Shown piece after piece: positions 56,982 through 64,000 of a stretch of 64,000 nucleotides of DNA. This DNA comes from Chromobacterium subtsugae (GTDB lineage Bacteria > Pseudomonadota > Gammaproteobacteria > Burkholderiales > Chromobacteriaceae). Positions within the stretch are counted from its first letter, which is position 1, and each line of letters begins with the position of its first letter. The stretch lies in NCBI RefSeq assembly GCF_001676875.1, contig NZ_JYKA01000010.1:1-64000 (forward strand), read 5' to 3'. Both the position numbers and the translations under genes were made by a program. A model generated the notes under the pieces. The model saw nothing but the letters and a program-made list of their open reading frames with translations. It was not told the origin of the DNA and searched no databases.

Positions 56982-57359
56982 TCAATCCTGGCCCAGCAGG
57001 CGCGACTTGCCATCGCGGTCGATAGCGACATAGGTGGCGATCACCTCGGTCACGCGCACGTGCGAGCCGTCCATCCGCTCCGCCTCCACCGAAATCTTCA
57101 GCGTGATGGACTTCTGCCCTATCCGCAGCCGTTCCACATACATGTCCACCACGTCGCCCAGCATGATGGGCGCGGCGAACTGGAAGGCGTTGACCGCCAC
57201 CGTGGTGACCGGACCGCGCGACAGCCGTTCGGCGTCCAGACTGCCGGCCATGTCGATCTGGCTCATCAGCCAGCCGGCCTGCACCCTGCCGTAGGCATTG
57301 GTGCTGGTGGGCAGGGCCCTGACTCGCAAGACCGGAATCCGTTGCTCCTGCTGCTCCAT
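56982..57359 (-). CDS. Acyl-CoA thioesterase (YciA-like hotdog)
   Basis: 125 aa from the ATG at 57359 (AGGAG upstream). Hotdog fold: LPTSTNAYGRVQAGWLMSQIDMAGSLDAERLS in parts, with the catalytic Asp in the GWLMSQIDMA helix. GDVVDMYVERLRIGQKSITLKISVEAER follows. Hydrolyses acyl-CoA, probably balancing the CoA pool in fatty acid degradation. Follows fadE on the same strand. Confidence 0.85.
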   Translation of the reverse strand: MEQQEQRIPVLRVRALPTSTNAYGRVQAGWLMSQIDMAGSLDAERLSRGPVTTVAVNAFQFAAPIMLGDVVDMYVERLRIGQKSITLKISVEAERMDGSHVRVTEVIATYVAIDRDGKSRLLGQD

Positions 57360-57388
57360 TGCTTGAACTCCTGCCCGCCGGGCGCTAA

Positions 57389-57460
57389 GCGTTGACGAAA
57401 ACGGCCGCAATCGCGTCGCAGCCGTTTTCGTCAACGCCGGACACGTCGCGCGTGTCCGGC
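57389..57460. repeat. Two adjacent perfect stem-loops between fadE and the thioesterase
   Basis: First: GCGTTGACGAAAACGGC (57389-57405) with GCCGTTTTCGTCAACGC (57421-57437), 17 bp, loop 15. Second: GCCGGACACG (57436-57445) with CGTGTCCGGC (57451-57460), 10 bp, loop 5. No T-run on either side. The arms overlap by two bases, so the stems may stack or compete. Confidence 0.85.
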
Positions 57461-57481
57461 GATAGTACCACTTTGCCGATC

Positions 57482-59935
57482 TTAGAAAATCAGGCGCTGC
57501 AGCATTTTGTCATCATGCTGCTCCAGCTTCATGTCGAAGTCGTCCACCATGATCACGTCGCGCTTCAGCTTGCGGGCGCGGGCGACGGCGTCGAACTCGG
57601 CTTGCGTGATCAGGCCGGTCTGCAGCGCTTCGGCCAGGCGCTCGCGGGCGGTGATGGTGCGGAACTTGCCGTCGCGGGCCAGCTTGCGCAGCTTCTGCTC
57701 CACCGGCTCGGTCGCCAGCACGGCCTCCAGCGCGTGGCCCAGCACGCCGACCGCGTCGTTTTCATCCTTGGACACGTACATGCCGCGGGTAAGGCGGTCG
57801 CGGGTGGCGCCGGGCTCCATCAGCGCGCGCGCCACCTTGGTGCCGACGCGGTCGGACGCCGGCTTCAACGTCAGGCCCCACGGGAAGATGATGCGGCGCA
57901 GAATCCACGCCAGCGCGCGGTTGGGCAGGTTGGCCAGAAAGCCGTCCATCGCCACTTGCACGTCGTACAGCGCGTTTTCCACCGCCCAGCTCATCACCGC
58001 GATGTCTTCCTTCGGCGCGCCGTCGCGCTCGAAGCGCTTCAGGCAGGCGGTGGCGATGTACAGGCCGGACAGCATGTCGCCGAGGCGGGCCGACAGCTTC
58101 TCGCGGAACTTCAGCGAGCCGCCCAGGCTGAACATGGCCATGTCGGACAGCAGCGCGAAGGCGCTGGACAGGCGGGTGGTCTGTTTGTAGTAGCGCGCGG
58201 TGACGCCGCCCTTCGGGCTGCCGGCGAAGCAGGCGCCGGTCAGGCCCAGCCAGAAGGCGCGCACCTTGTTGCTGATCACGAAGTTGATGTGGCCGGTGAT
58301 CGCCTTGTCGAACTCGGCGCCGTCGTTGGCCATCGCGGCTTTCATTTCGCGCAGCACGAAGGGATGGCAGCGGATGGCGCCCTGGCCGTAGATGATCATC
58401 GAACGGGTCAGGATGTTGGCGCCTTCGACGGTGATGCCGATCGGAATCGCCTGGTAGCCGCGCGCCAGGTAGTTGCGCGGGCCCAGCACCACTGCCTTGC
58501 CGCCATGCACGTCCATCGCGTCGTTCAGGGTTTTGCGCATGCGCTCGGTGTTGTGGTACTTCAGGATGGCGGACAGCACCGACGGCTTCTCGCCGTTATC
58601 CAGCGCGGTCAGCGCCAGATCCTGCGACGCCTCCATCTGGTAGGTGAAGCCGCCGATGCGGGCCATCGCCTCATCCACGCCTTCGAACTTGCCGATGGGC
58701 AGGCCGAACTGGTCGCGGATGCGGGCATAGGCGCCGGTGGTCCAGGTAGTCAGCTTGCCGCAGGCCACCGACATCGCCGGCAGCGAGATGCAGCGGCCTA
58801 CCGACAGGCACTCAACCAGCATGCGCCAGCCCTGGCCGGCGAAATCGCGGCCGCCGATGATCCAGTCCAGCGGAATGAACACGTCCTTGCCCCAGGTCGG
58901 GCCGTTCATGAAGGCGGCGCCGCCCGGGAAATGGCGACGGCCGATTTCCACGCCGGCGTGCTCGGTCGGCACCAGCGCGCAGGTGATGCCGATGTCTTCC
59001 TTGTCGCCCAGCAGGTGGTCGGGGTCGTACATCTTGAACGCCAGGCCCAAGATGGTGGCCACCGGCGCCAGGGTGATCCAGCGCTTTTCCCAGCTCACGC
59101 GCACGCCCAGCACGTTTTCGAAGTGCTCGCCGGTGCGCGGGTGGGTGTAGGAGCCGCGGCATACCACGCCGAAGTCGGGAATGCTGCCGGCGTCGGAGCC
59201 GGCGTACGGGCTGGTCAGCGCGAAGCAAGGCACTTCCTGGCCCTTGGCCAGGCGCGGCAGATAGTAGTCCTTCTGCGCTTCAGTACCGTAGTGCTGCAGC
59301 AGCTCGCCCGGGCCGAGCGAGTTGGGCACCATCACCGATACGGCGGCGGAGCCGCCGCGGGTGGCGATCTTGGTCACCACCTTGGCATGGGCGTAGTTGG
59401 AGAACTCCAGGCCGCCGTATTTCTTCTTGACGATCATGCCCAGGAAGCCGTTGTCCTTGATGAACTGCCATACTTCCGGCGGCAGGTCCTTCAGCTCGTG
59501 GGTGATCTTCCAGTCGTCGATCATGCCGCACAGCTGTTCGGTCGGGCCGTCGATGAAGGCCTGCTCTTCAGCCGTCAGCTTCGGATCCGGAAAAGACAGC
59601 AGGCGCTGATAGTCCGGCTTGCCGGAGAACAGATCGCGGTCCCACCATACGGTGCCGGCGTTGATCGCTTCCTGTTCGGTCTGCGACATCGCCGGAGTGA
59701 TTTTCTTGAAGATGCCGAATACCGGGCCGGTGAACACCGCGCGGCGCAGCGGCACGATATTGAGCACCGCGGCGACAACGGCGAACACCGCCCAGACGGC
59801 GACGGACGGCGGACAATGGAAAACGAACTGGAGCGCGGCGAGCCAGGCGGCGATGCCCACAGTCCAGGCCAGCACCGGCGCGGCGAAATACGCCAGCGCG
59901 CCGAGCAGCGCGATCAGAAGAATGGCAGCAATCAT
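57482..59935 (-). CDS. fadE: Acyl-CoA dehydrogenase FadE
   Basis: 817 aa, the length of E. coli FadE. Two N-terminal membrane spans (ILLIALLGALAYFAAPVLAW; LNIVPLRRAV region), then the dehydrogenase domains: PEVWQFIKDNGFLGMIVKKKYGG, ALTSPYAGSDAGSIPDFG, VEGANILTRSMIIYGQGAIR. The C-terminal DUF1974-type domain is present. First oxidation of acyl-CoA, FAD-dependent. Starts 80 bp after the psrA-like gene on the same strand, so co-transcription is possible. Confidence 0.94.
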   Translation of the reverse strand: MIAAILLIALLGALAYFAAPVLAWTVGIAAWLAALQFVFHCPPSVAVWAVFAVVAAVLNIVPLRRAVFTGPVFGIFKKITPAMSQTEQEAINAGTVWWDRDLFSGKPDYQRLLSFPDPKLTAEEQAFIDGPTEQLCGMIDDWKITHELKDLPPEVWQFIKDNGFLGMIVKKKYGGLEFSNYAHAKVVTKIATRGGSAAVSVMVPNSLGPGELLQHYGTEAQKDYYLPRLAKGQEVPCFALTSPYAGSDAGSIPDFGVVCRGSYTHPRTGEHFENVLGVRVSWEKRWITLAPVATILGLAFKMYDPDHLLGDKEDIGITCALVPTEHAGVEIGRRHFPGGAAFMNGPTWGKDVFIPLDWIIGGRDFAGQGWRMLVECLSVGRCISLPAMSVACGKLTTWTTGAYARIRDQFGLPIGKFEGVDEAMARIGGFTYQMEASQDLALTALDNGEKPSVLSAILKYHNTERMRKTLNDAMDVHGGKAVVLGPRNYLARGYQAIPIGITVEGANILTRSMIIYGQGAIRCHPFVLREMKAAMANDGAEFDKAITGHINFVISNKVRAFWLGLTGACFAGSPKGGVTARYYKQTTRLSSAFALLSDMAMFSLGGSLKFREKLSARLGDMLSGLYIATACLKRFERDGAPKEDIAVMSWAVENALYDVQVAMDGFLANLPNRALAWILRRIIFPWGLTLKPASDRVGTKVARALMEPGATRDRLTRGMYVSKDENDAVGVLGHALEAVLATEPVEQKLRKLARDGKFRTITARERLAEALQTGLITQAEFDAVARARKLKRDVIMVDDFDMKLEQHDDKMLQRLIF

Positions 59936-60015
59936 TGTGTATTACCCTCGTGTTGACCCCTCACTCCCGCAAACCGCTGCCTTGCTTTTGTCATACTCCG
60001 GCAGGCGGCGCGGAA

Positions 60016-60657
60016 TCAGCCTTCGACAGGCGAAACCAAACCGGCAATCACGAAAGGCACCAGATATTTGACGATCATGTCCGGATCCCGGGCGGTGACG
60101 ATCTGGCTGCGCGTGAAGATTTTCAGCACATCGTTACCGGCGAAGGCGTTGAACATGACGCTGAAGGCGAGGTGCATGCGCCAGGCCAACTGCTCCGGCT
60201 CCAGATGGGGCAGCGCCTTCTGGAAGGCGCTGGTATAGCGTTGCACGAATACGCTGTATTGCTGGGAGATGGTCTCGCGCAGCAGCCGGTGGTTTTCCAC
60301 CAGCGTGCGCGACAGCAGGCGCACGAACATCGCGCCGCCGCGGGACGGGTCCTTGGACAGCGCCAGGCAGGGTCGGATGAACGACAATACCAGCTGATCC
60401 AGGGGCAACTCGCCCTCTTCCGCTTCCAGCTTGTCGAGTTCTAGCAGGCAGCCCTCCAGCAGCGGGGCCAGCCGGCGCATGAACACGGATTCGAACAATG
60501 CGTCCTTGGAGCCGAAGTGATAGTTCACCGCGGCCAGATTCACCTCGGCCTGCTGGGTGATCATGCGCAGCGAAGTCGCCTCGAAACCGTGCTCCACGAA
60601 CAGACGTTCTGCAACATCCAGAATGCGGGTAGCGGTGTCGGGACGGCTTGCCTCCAT
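60016..60657 (-). CDS. psrA: TetR-family regulator, PsrA-like
   Basis: 213 aa from the ATG at 60657 (GGAG six bases upstream); an ATG at 60705 would add 16 poorly conserved residues. The DNA-binding domain TATRILDVAERLFVEHGFEATSLRMITQQAEVNLAAVNYHFGSK (in parts) is almost that of Pseudomonas PsrA, which represses fatty acid oxidation genes and is released by long-chain acyl-CoA or oleate. The matching boxes upstream of itself and of fad genes support this role. Confidence 0.82.
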   Translation of the reverse strand: MEASRPDTATRILDVAERLFVEHGFEATSLRMITQQAEVNLAAVNYHFGSKDALFESVFMRRLAPLLEGCLLELDKLEAEEGELPLDQLVLSFIRPCLALSKDPSRGGAMFVRLLSRTLVENHRLLRETISQQYSVFVQRYTSAFQKALPHLEPEQLAWRMHLAFSVMFNAFAGNDVLKIFTRSQIVTARDPDMIVKYLVPFVIAGLVSPVEG

Positions 60658-60727
60658 GTTCTCCAGTGCCTTTATTGTATTTGCTTGTGGTTTAGTCTTG
60701 CTCATCTCAGCTTTCGAACAAGCGTTT

Positions 60728-60744
60728 CAAACTTACGTTTTAAT
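60728..60744. promoter_or_regulatory. Candidate PsrA autoregulatory operator
   Basis: CAAACTTACGTTTTAAT, 71 bp before the regulator's start, with CAAAC/GTTT inverted arms spaced by 4. Fits the known C/G-AAAC-(N2-4)-GTTT-G/C PsrA motif and the fadL box. Confidence 0.6.
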
Positions 60745-60802
60745 TTGATCAATGTCAAGGCAAGACCATGCCCGCGACATTCACCGACTCAGGGCAATAC
60801 AA

Positions 60803-60832
60803 AAACGGCAGTCCAATTTTAGACTGCCGTTT
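60803..60832 (-). terminator. Terminator of metZ
   Basis: AAACGGCAGTC and GACTGCCGTTT form an 11-bp perfect stem; on the minus strand it is followed by TTGT. It separates metZ from the fatty acid cluster. Confidence 0.8.
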
Positions 60833-60856
60833 GAATGAAACACGCGTTAAAAGGGC

Positions 60857-62038
60857 TTAGTCAAGGCCTCGCAACAGATCTTGTTTAAGGTCGGCCACAT
60901 TTTCCAGACCGACGCTGACGCGCAACAGCCCTTCGACGATGCCCGCCCGGTCGCGCGCCTCCTGGCTGACCCGCGCGTGCGTGGTGCTGGCCGGGTGGGT
61001 GATGGTGGACTTCACATCCCCCAGATTGGCGGTGCGGGAGATCACCTGCGCGGCATCGACCACCCGCCAGGCCGCCTCGCGGCCGCCCTTCACCACGAAG
61101 GACACCACCGCGCCGCCGCTTTTTTGCTGGCGCCGCGCCAATTCATGCTGCGGATGGCTTTCCAGCCCGGGGTAGTACACCCGCTCCACCTGCGGCAGGC
61201 TCTCCAGCCAGCGCGCCAGCTCCAGCGCGTTGGCGCTGTGCTTTTCCATCCGCAGGTGCAGGGTTTCCATGCCCGACAACAGCGTCCAGGCGTTGAACGG
61301 CGACAGCGACGGCCCGGCCGCGCGCACATGCAGATAGATTTGTTCGATCAGCGCGTCGCTGCCCACCACCGCGCCGCCCATCACCCGGCCATGGCCATCG
61401 AGGAATTTGGTGGCCGAATGCATCACCAGGTCGGCGCCCAGCGCCAGCGGCTGCTGCAGCGCCGGCGAACAGAAACTGTTATCCACCACCAGCAGCGCGC
61501 CATGCTCATGGGCGATGGCGGCGATGGCGGCCACGTCGGCCACCTCGGTCAGCGGATTGGACGGTGTCTCCAGGAACAACAGCCGGGTTTCCGGCGTGAT
61601 CGCCGCGCGCCAGGCGGCCAGATCCCTGGCGTCGACGAAACGGGTGGCCACGCCGAATTTCGACAGCTGGCCGGCGAACAGATTGGTGGTGGAGCCGAAC
61701 AGGCTTTGCGACGATACGATGTGGTCGCCCGCCTTCAGCAGCGTCATCATGATCGCCTGGATCGCCGCCATGCCGGTGGCGGTGGCGATGGCGCGCTCGC
61801 CGCCCTCCATCGCCGCCAGCCGCTGCTGGAAAGCCGCCACGGTGGGGTTGGTGAAACGGGAATAGGTGTAGCCCTCCACTTCGCCCAGGAACATCGCGGC
61901 GGCCTGGGCCGCGGACTCGTAGGTGAAGCTGGAGGTCAGATACAGGGCCTGGCTGTGTTCGCCGAATTCACTGACGGTGCGGCCGGCTCGAATGGCCTGC
62001 GTTTCCGGGTGCAGGGAGGATGGTTGCAGGTCGGACAT
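60857..62038 (-). CDS. metZ: O-succinylhomoserine sulfhydrylase
   Basis: 393 aa. PLP enzyme of methionine synthesis that makes homocysteine from O-succinylhomoserine and sulfide. Family features: TSSFTYESAAQAAAMFLGEVEGYTYSRFTNPTV (in parts), SSQSLFGSTTNLF, LFLETPSNPLTEVADV, the PLP Lys in MHSATKFLDGHGRVMGG and the C-terminal ISRTANLGDVKSTITHPASTTH. The GEVEGYTYSR segment is typical of MetZ rather than MetB. GAGAG site before the ATG. Confidence 0.9.
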   Translation of the reverse strand: MSDLQPSSLHPETQAIRAGRTVSEFGEHSQALYLTSSFTYESAAQAAAMFLGEVEGYTYSRFTNPTVAAFQQRLAAMEGGERAIATATGMAAIQAIMMTLLKAGDHIVSSQSLFGSTTNLFAGQLSKFGVATRFVDARDLAAWRAAITPETRLLFLETPSNPLTEVADVAAIAAIAHEHGALLVVDNSFCSPALQQPLALGADLVMHSATKFLDGHGRVMGGAVVGSDALIEQIYLHVRAAGPSLSPFNAWTLLSGMETLHLRMEKHSANALELARWLESLPQVERVYYPGLESHPQHELARRQQKSGGAVVSFVVKGGREAAWRVVDAAQVISRTANLGDVKSTITHPASTTHARVSQEARDRAGIVEGLLRVSVGLENVADLKQDLLRGLD

Positions 62039-62176
62039 GCGCTTCTCTCTTTCTCATCATCCGGCCGAAGCCGGTTGTCATTACCCATCCATCTTGCCTG
62101 AAAACCGCCCGCTTGCTAAATGCCATCCGGCGCTATCGTCGTGCCCGGCGCGGCATTTGGCGGGAAAAACAGGAAA

Positions 62177-62202
62177 AACCCGCCATCCTGCGATGGCGGG
62201 TT
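62177..62202 (-). terminator. Terminator of the alcohol dehydrogenase gene
   Basis: AACCCGCCAT and ATGGCGGGTT form a 10-bp stem; on the minus strand TTTTTCC follows. Lies 25 bp after the stop. Confidence 0.8.
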
Positions 62203-62226
62203 GCGAGGCGAGAGGCCGTGCGCGGC

Positions 62227-63360
62227 CTACAGCGCGGCGCGGAAGATCGCGCAGATTTCTTCGTGGCTGGCCTTGCGCGGATTGGTCAAACCGCAGGCGT
62301 CGTTCAGCGCATTGCCCGCCAATAACGGAATATCAGCGTCCTTCACGCCCAATTGCGCCAGCCCGGCCGGGATGCCGACATCGGCCGCCAGCCGCCTTAT
62401 CGCCGCGATGGCGGCTTCCGGACTGCGCGCCTCCTCGCCCAGCGCGACGGCCACATCGCCCAGCCGGCCTCCGGCCGCCTCGGCATTGAAAGCCTGCACA
62501 TGCGGCAGCAGCACCGCGTTGCACACGCCGTGCGGCAAGTCGTAGAAACCGCCCAGCTGGTGCGCCATCGCGTGCACATACCCCAAGGACGCGTTATTGA
62601 AGGCCATGCCGGCCAGGAATTGCGCGTAAGCCATCTGCTCACGCGCTTCCATGTCCTTGCCATCCTTCACCGCGCGGCGCAGGAAACCGGCGATCAGCTC
62701 CACCGCCTTCAAGGCGCAGGCATCGGTGATGGGGGTGGCGATGGTGGACACATAGGCCTCCACCGCGTGGGTCAGCGCGTCCATGCCGGTGGCGGCGGTC
62801 AGCGCGGCCGGCATGCCGGCCATGGTTTCCGGATCGTTGACCGACAGAATCGGCGTGGTGTGCTTGTCGACGATGGCCATCTTGATATGGCGCGACTCGT
62901 CGGTGATGATGCAAAAGCGCGTCATTTCGGACGCGGTACCGGCGGTGGTGTTGATCGCCACCAGCGGCAGTTGCGGCTTGGCCGACTTGTCCACGCCCTC
63001 GTAGTCCTGGATCTTGCCGCCATTCACCGCCACCAGCGCGATGGCCTTGGCGCAGTCGTGCGGCGAGCCGCCGCCCAGCGACACCACCACGTCGCAGCGT
63101 TTTTCCTTGAGCAAGGCCAGGCCGGCATTGACGTTGGCGCAGCTGGGATTGGGATGCACGCCGTCGAAGACCGTCGGCTCGATATCCGCCGCAGCCAGCA
63201 TGTCCACCACCTTGCCGGCCAGCCCGGCCTTGACCAGGCCCTGGTCGGTGACGATCAGCGCCCGGCGGAAGCCGTGGCCGCGCATGGCGTCTATCGCCTG
63301 CCGCAGACAGCCGGCGCCCATCAGGTTGAGCGAGGGGATGAAGAAAGCGCTGGTGCTCAT
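62227..63360 (-). CDS. Iron-containing alcohol dehydrogenase (group III)
   Basis: 377 aa. NAD-binding [13 protein letters not shown] (G-G-G-S motif), [15 protein letters not shown] and the metal ligands in [13 protein letters not shown] (Asp/His) and [27 protein letters not shown] (two His, in parts) mark the family of FucO, YiaY and AdhB. The close match of the ending ([15 protein letters not shown]) suggests an ethanol or short-alcohol dehydrogenase. Single gene with its own terminator. Confidence 0.92.
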   Translation of the reverse strand: MSTSAFFIPSLNLMGAGCLRQAIDAMRGHGFRRALIVTDQGLVKAGLAGKVVDMLAAADIEPTVFDGVHPNPSCANVNAGLALLKEKRCDVVVSLGGGSPHDCAKAIALVAVNGGKIQDYEGVDKSAKPQLPLVAINTTAGTASEMTRFCIITDESRHIKMAIVDKHTTPILSVNDPETMAGMPAALTAATGMDALTHAVEAYVSTIATPITDACALKAVELIAGFLRRAVKDGKDMEAREQMAYAQFLAGMAFNNASLGYVHAMAHQLGGFYDLPHGVCNAVLLPHVQAFNAEAAGGRLGDVAVALGEEARSPEAAIAAIRRLAADVGIPAGLAQLGVKDADIPLLAGNALNDACGLTNPRKASHEEICAIFRAAL

Positions 63361-63466
63361 GGTTTCGTCTCCGTTCAGTGGACCGATGTCATGAACATAG
63401 TCTGCGCCCCGCCGGCCTCCTCCCGCCTTGCCTCAGGTCAACAAAAGCCGCAAGGCGCGGCCCGCG

Positions 63467-64000
63467 TCAGTGGAAGCTGGCGGCATTGTCGCGCAGCCAT
63501 TGCGCCGCCAGCTCGCCGAAGCCGTCCCACATGATCTGCACCCCCAGGCACAGCAGAATGAAGGCCGACAGCCGCAGAAACACCACCGAGCCGGTCTGGC
63601 CCAGGTAGCGCAGCAGCTTGTCGGCGTGGCTGTAGCACAGATACACCAGCACGCTGCAGGCCAGGATGGCGGCGGAGCCCGCCAGCGGCGCCACCGCGTA
63701 ACGGACGATGCCCTTGCCGCTGCCGGTGAGCGTGGCGCCGATGGTGATGGCGACCGAGATGGAGCCCGGCCCCACCGTCAGCGGGAAAGTCAGCGGGTAA
63801 AAGGCGCGCTGCTTGAGCTCGGCCTGGCTGTCGCCGCGCGACGGCTCGGTCGACGGCTGGCTGGCCTCGGCCGGCGTGTCGTTCAACATGCGCCAGGCGG
63901 CGAAGGTGATCAGCAAGCCGCCGGACATCTGCACCACCGGCAGCGACACCCCGAAAAACGACAGCACATAGCCGCCGACATACATGCTGCCCACCAGCAG
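63467..64000 (-). CDS. MarC-family membrane protein, C-terminal part (cut by window end)
   Basis: The frame is open to the window edge. Several spans and the family pattern FYPLTFPLTVGPGSISVAIT, SGGLLITFAAWRML and the final AFILLCLGVQIMWDGF are visible. A hydrophilic Ser/Glu-rich loop (TPAEASQPSTEPSRGD) interrupts the middle. MarC proteins are inner-membrane proteins without a clear function; the early link to antibiotic resistance was not confirmed. Confidence 0.85.
   Translation of the reverse strand: MLVGSMYVGGYVLSFFGVSLPVVQMSGGLLITFAAWRMLNDTPAEASQPSTEPSRGDSQAELKQRAFYPLTFPLTVGPGSISVAITIGATLTGSGKGIVRYAVAPLAGSAAILACSVLVYLCYSHADKLLRYLGQTGSVVFLRLSAFILLCLGVQIMWDGFGELAAQWLRDNAASFH

Noticed and set aside
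57392-59956. 854-codon open frame on the plus strand
   Set aside because: Antisense shadow of fadE with the same mirrored composition; no ribosome site.

Overview
The window is GC-rich and holds most of a temperate bacteriophage genome (about 1 to 45.4 kb). A short scar of degraded mobile DNA follows (45.6 to 47.7 kb), then ordinary chromosome (47.9 to 64 kb). The host looks like a Chromobacterium or a close Neisseriales relative. This is inferred from gene content and style (a PsrA-like fatty acid regulon, MetZ, a FadB-type protein with the dehydrogenase domain first, a LuxR-type acyl-homoserine-lactone receptor). It is not proved by any single marker.

Phage early region. On the minus strand a recombination operon runs leftward from a lambda-pL-like promoter at about 4.2 kb: small ORFs, a YqaJ-type exonuclease, a RecT annealing protein and RdgC (cut by the window start). 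The immunity region spans 4.2 to 8.5 kb. It has two clusters of the same operator (core AACCATGGTT), at 4193-4248 and 8209-8267, like OL and OR of lambda. It has a short CI-type repressor with no self-cleavage domain, a Cro-like protein, a CII-like protein and a second Xre repressor. Unusually, it also carries a complete LuxR-type quorum-sensing receptor. A 20-bp perfect palindrome sits 20 bp after that gene, overlapping the -35 of a promoter that points at a small 69-aa gene, and this gene ends against the repressor gene. The arrangement parallels phage quorum-sensing lysis switches and is the most interesting part of the window.

Replication and control (9 to 14 kb): an adenine methyltransferase, a DUF4145 moron on the opposite strand, O-like and P-like replication proteins with a lambda-style iteron origin inside the O-like gene, RusA, a Q-position regulator, and a three-gene antisense operon.

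Late region (14.8 to 44.5 kb). The head module is lambda-like: Nu1/GpA terminase, gpW, gpB portal, S49 protease, scaffold-like protein, gpD, gpE, gpFII. The tail is a Mu-like contractile tail: sheath, tube, a frameshifted gp41/42-type chaperone, a tape measure with a muralytic domain, gp43 to gp48, fibre and assembly protein. Lysis genes (holin, GH24 lysozyme, Rz/Rz1) follow. A 5.8-kb cargo block (29.0 to 34.8 kb) splits the tail genes after the tape measure. It holds a Doc toxin-antitoxin pair, secreted peptides, a P22 immI-like Arc/Mnt-type region with two antirepressor genes, and an AT-rich membrane protein gene.

Right boundary and chromosome. A 28-bp copy of a tRNA-Ser 3' end at 45413-45440 is the likely right attachment site. 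It is followed by a frameshifted, truncated P4-type integrase and other gene remnants, so the site appears to have been used by more than one element. The chromosomal part carries a chemotaxis receptor and a secreted protein made of seven 36-aa repeats. It also has a beta-oxidation cluster (thiolase, FadB-like enzyme, FadL, thioesterase, FadE) with a PsrA-like TetR regulator and matching candidate operators. MetZ, an iron-dependent alcohol dehydrogenase and a MarC-family membrane protein complete the window.
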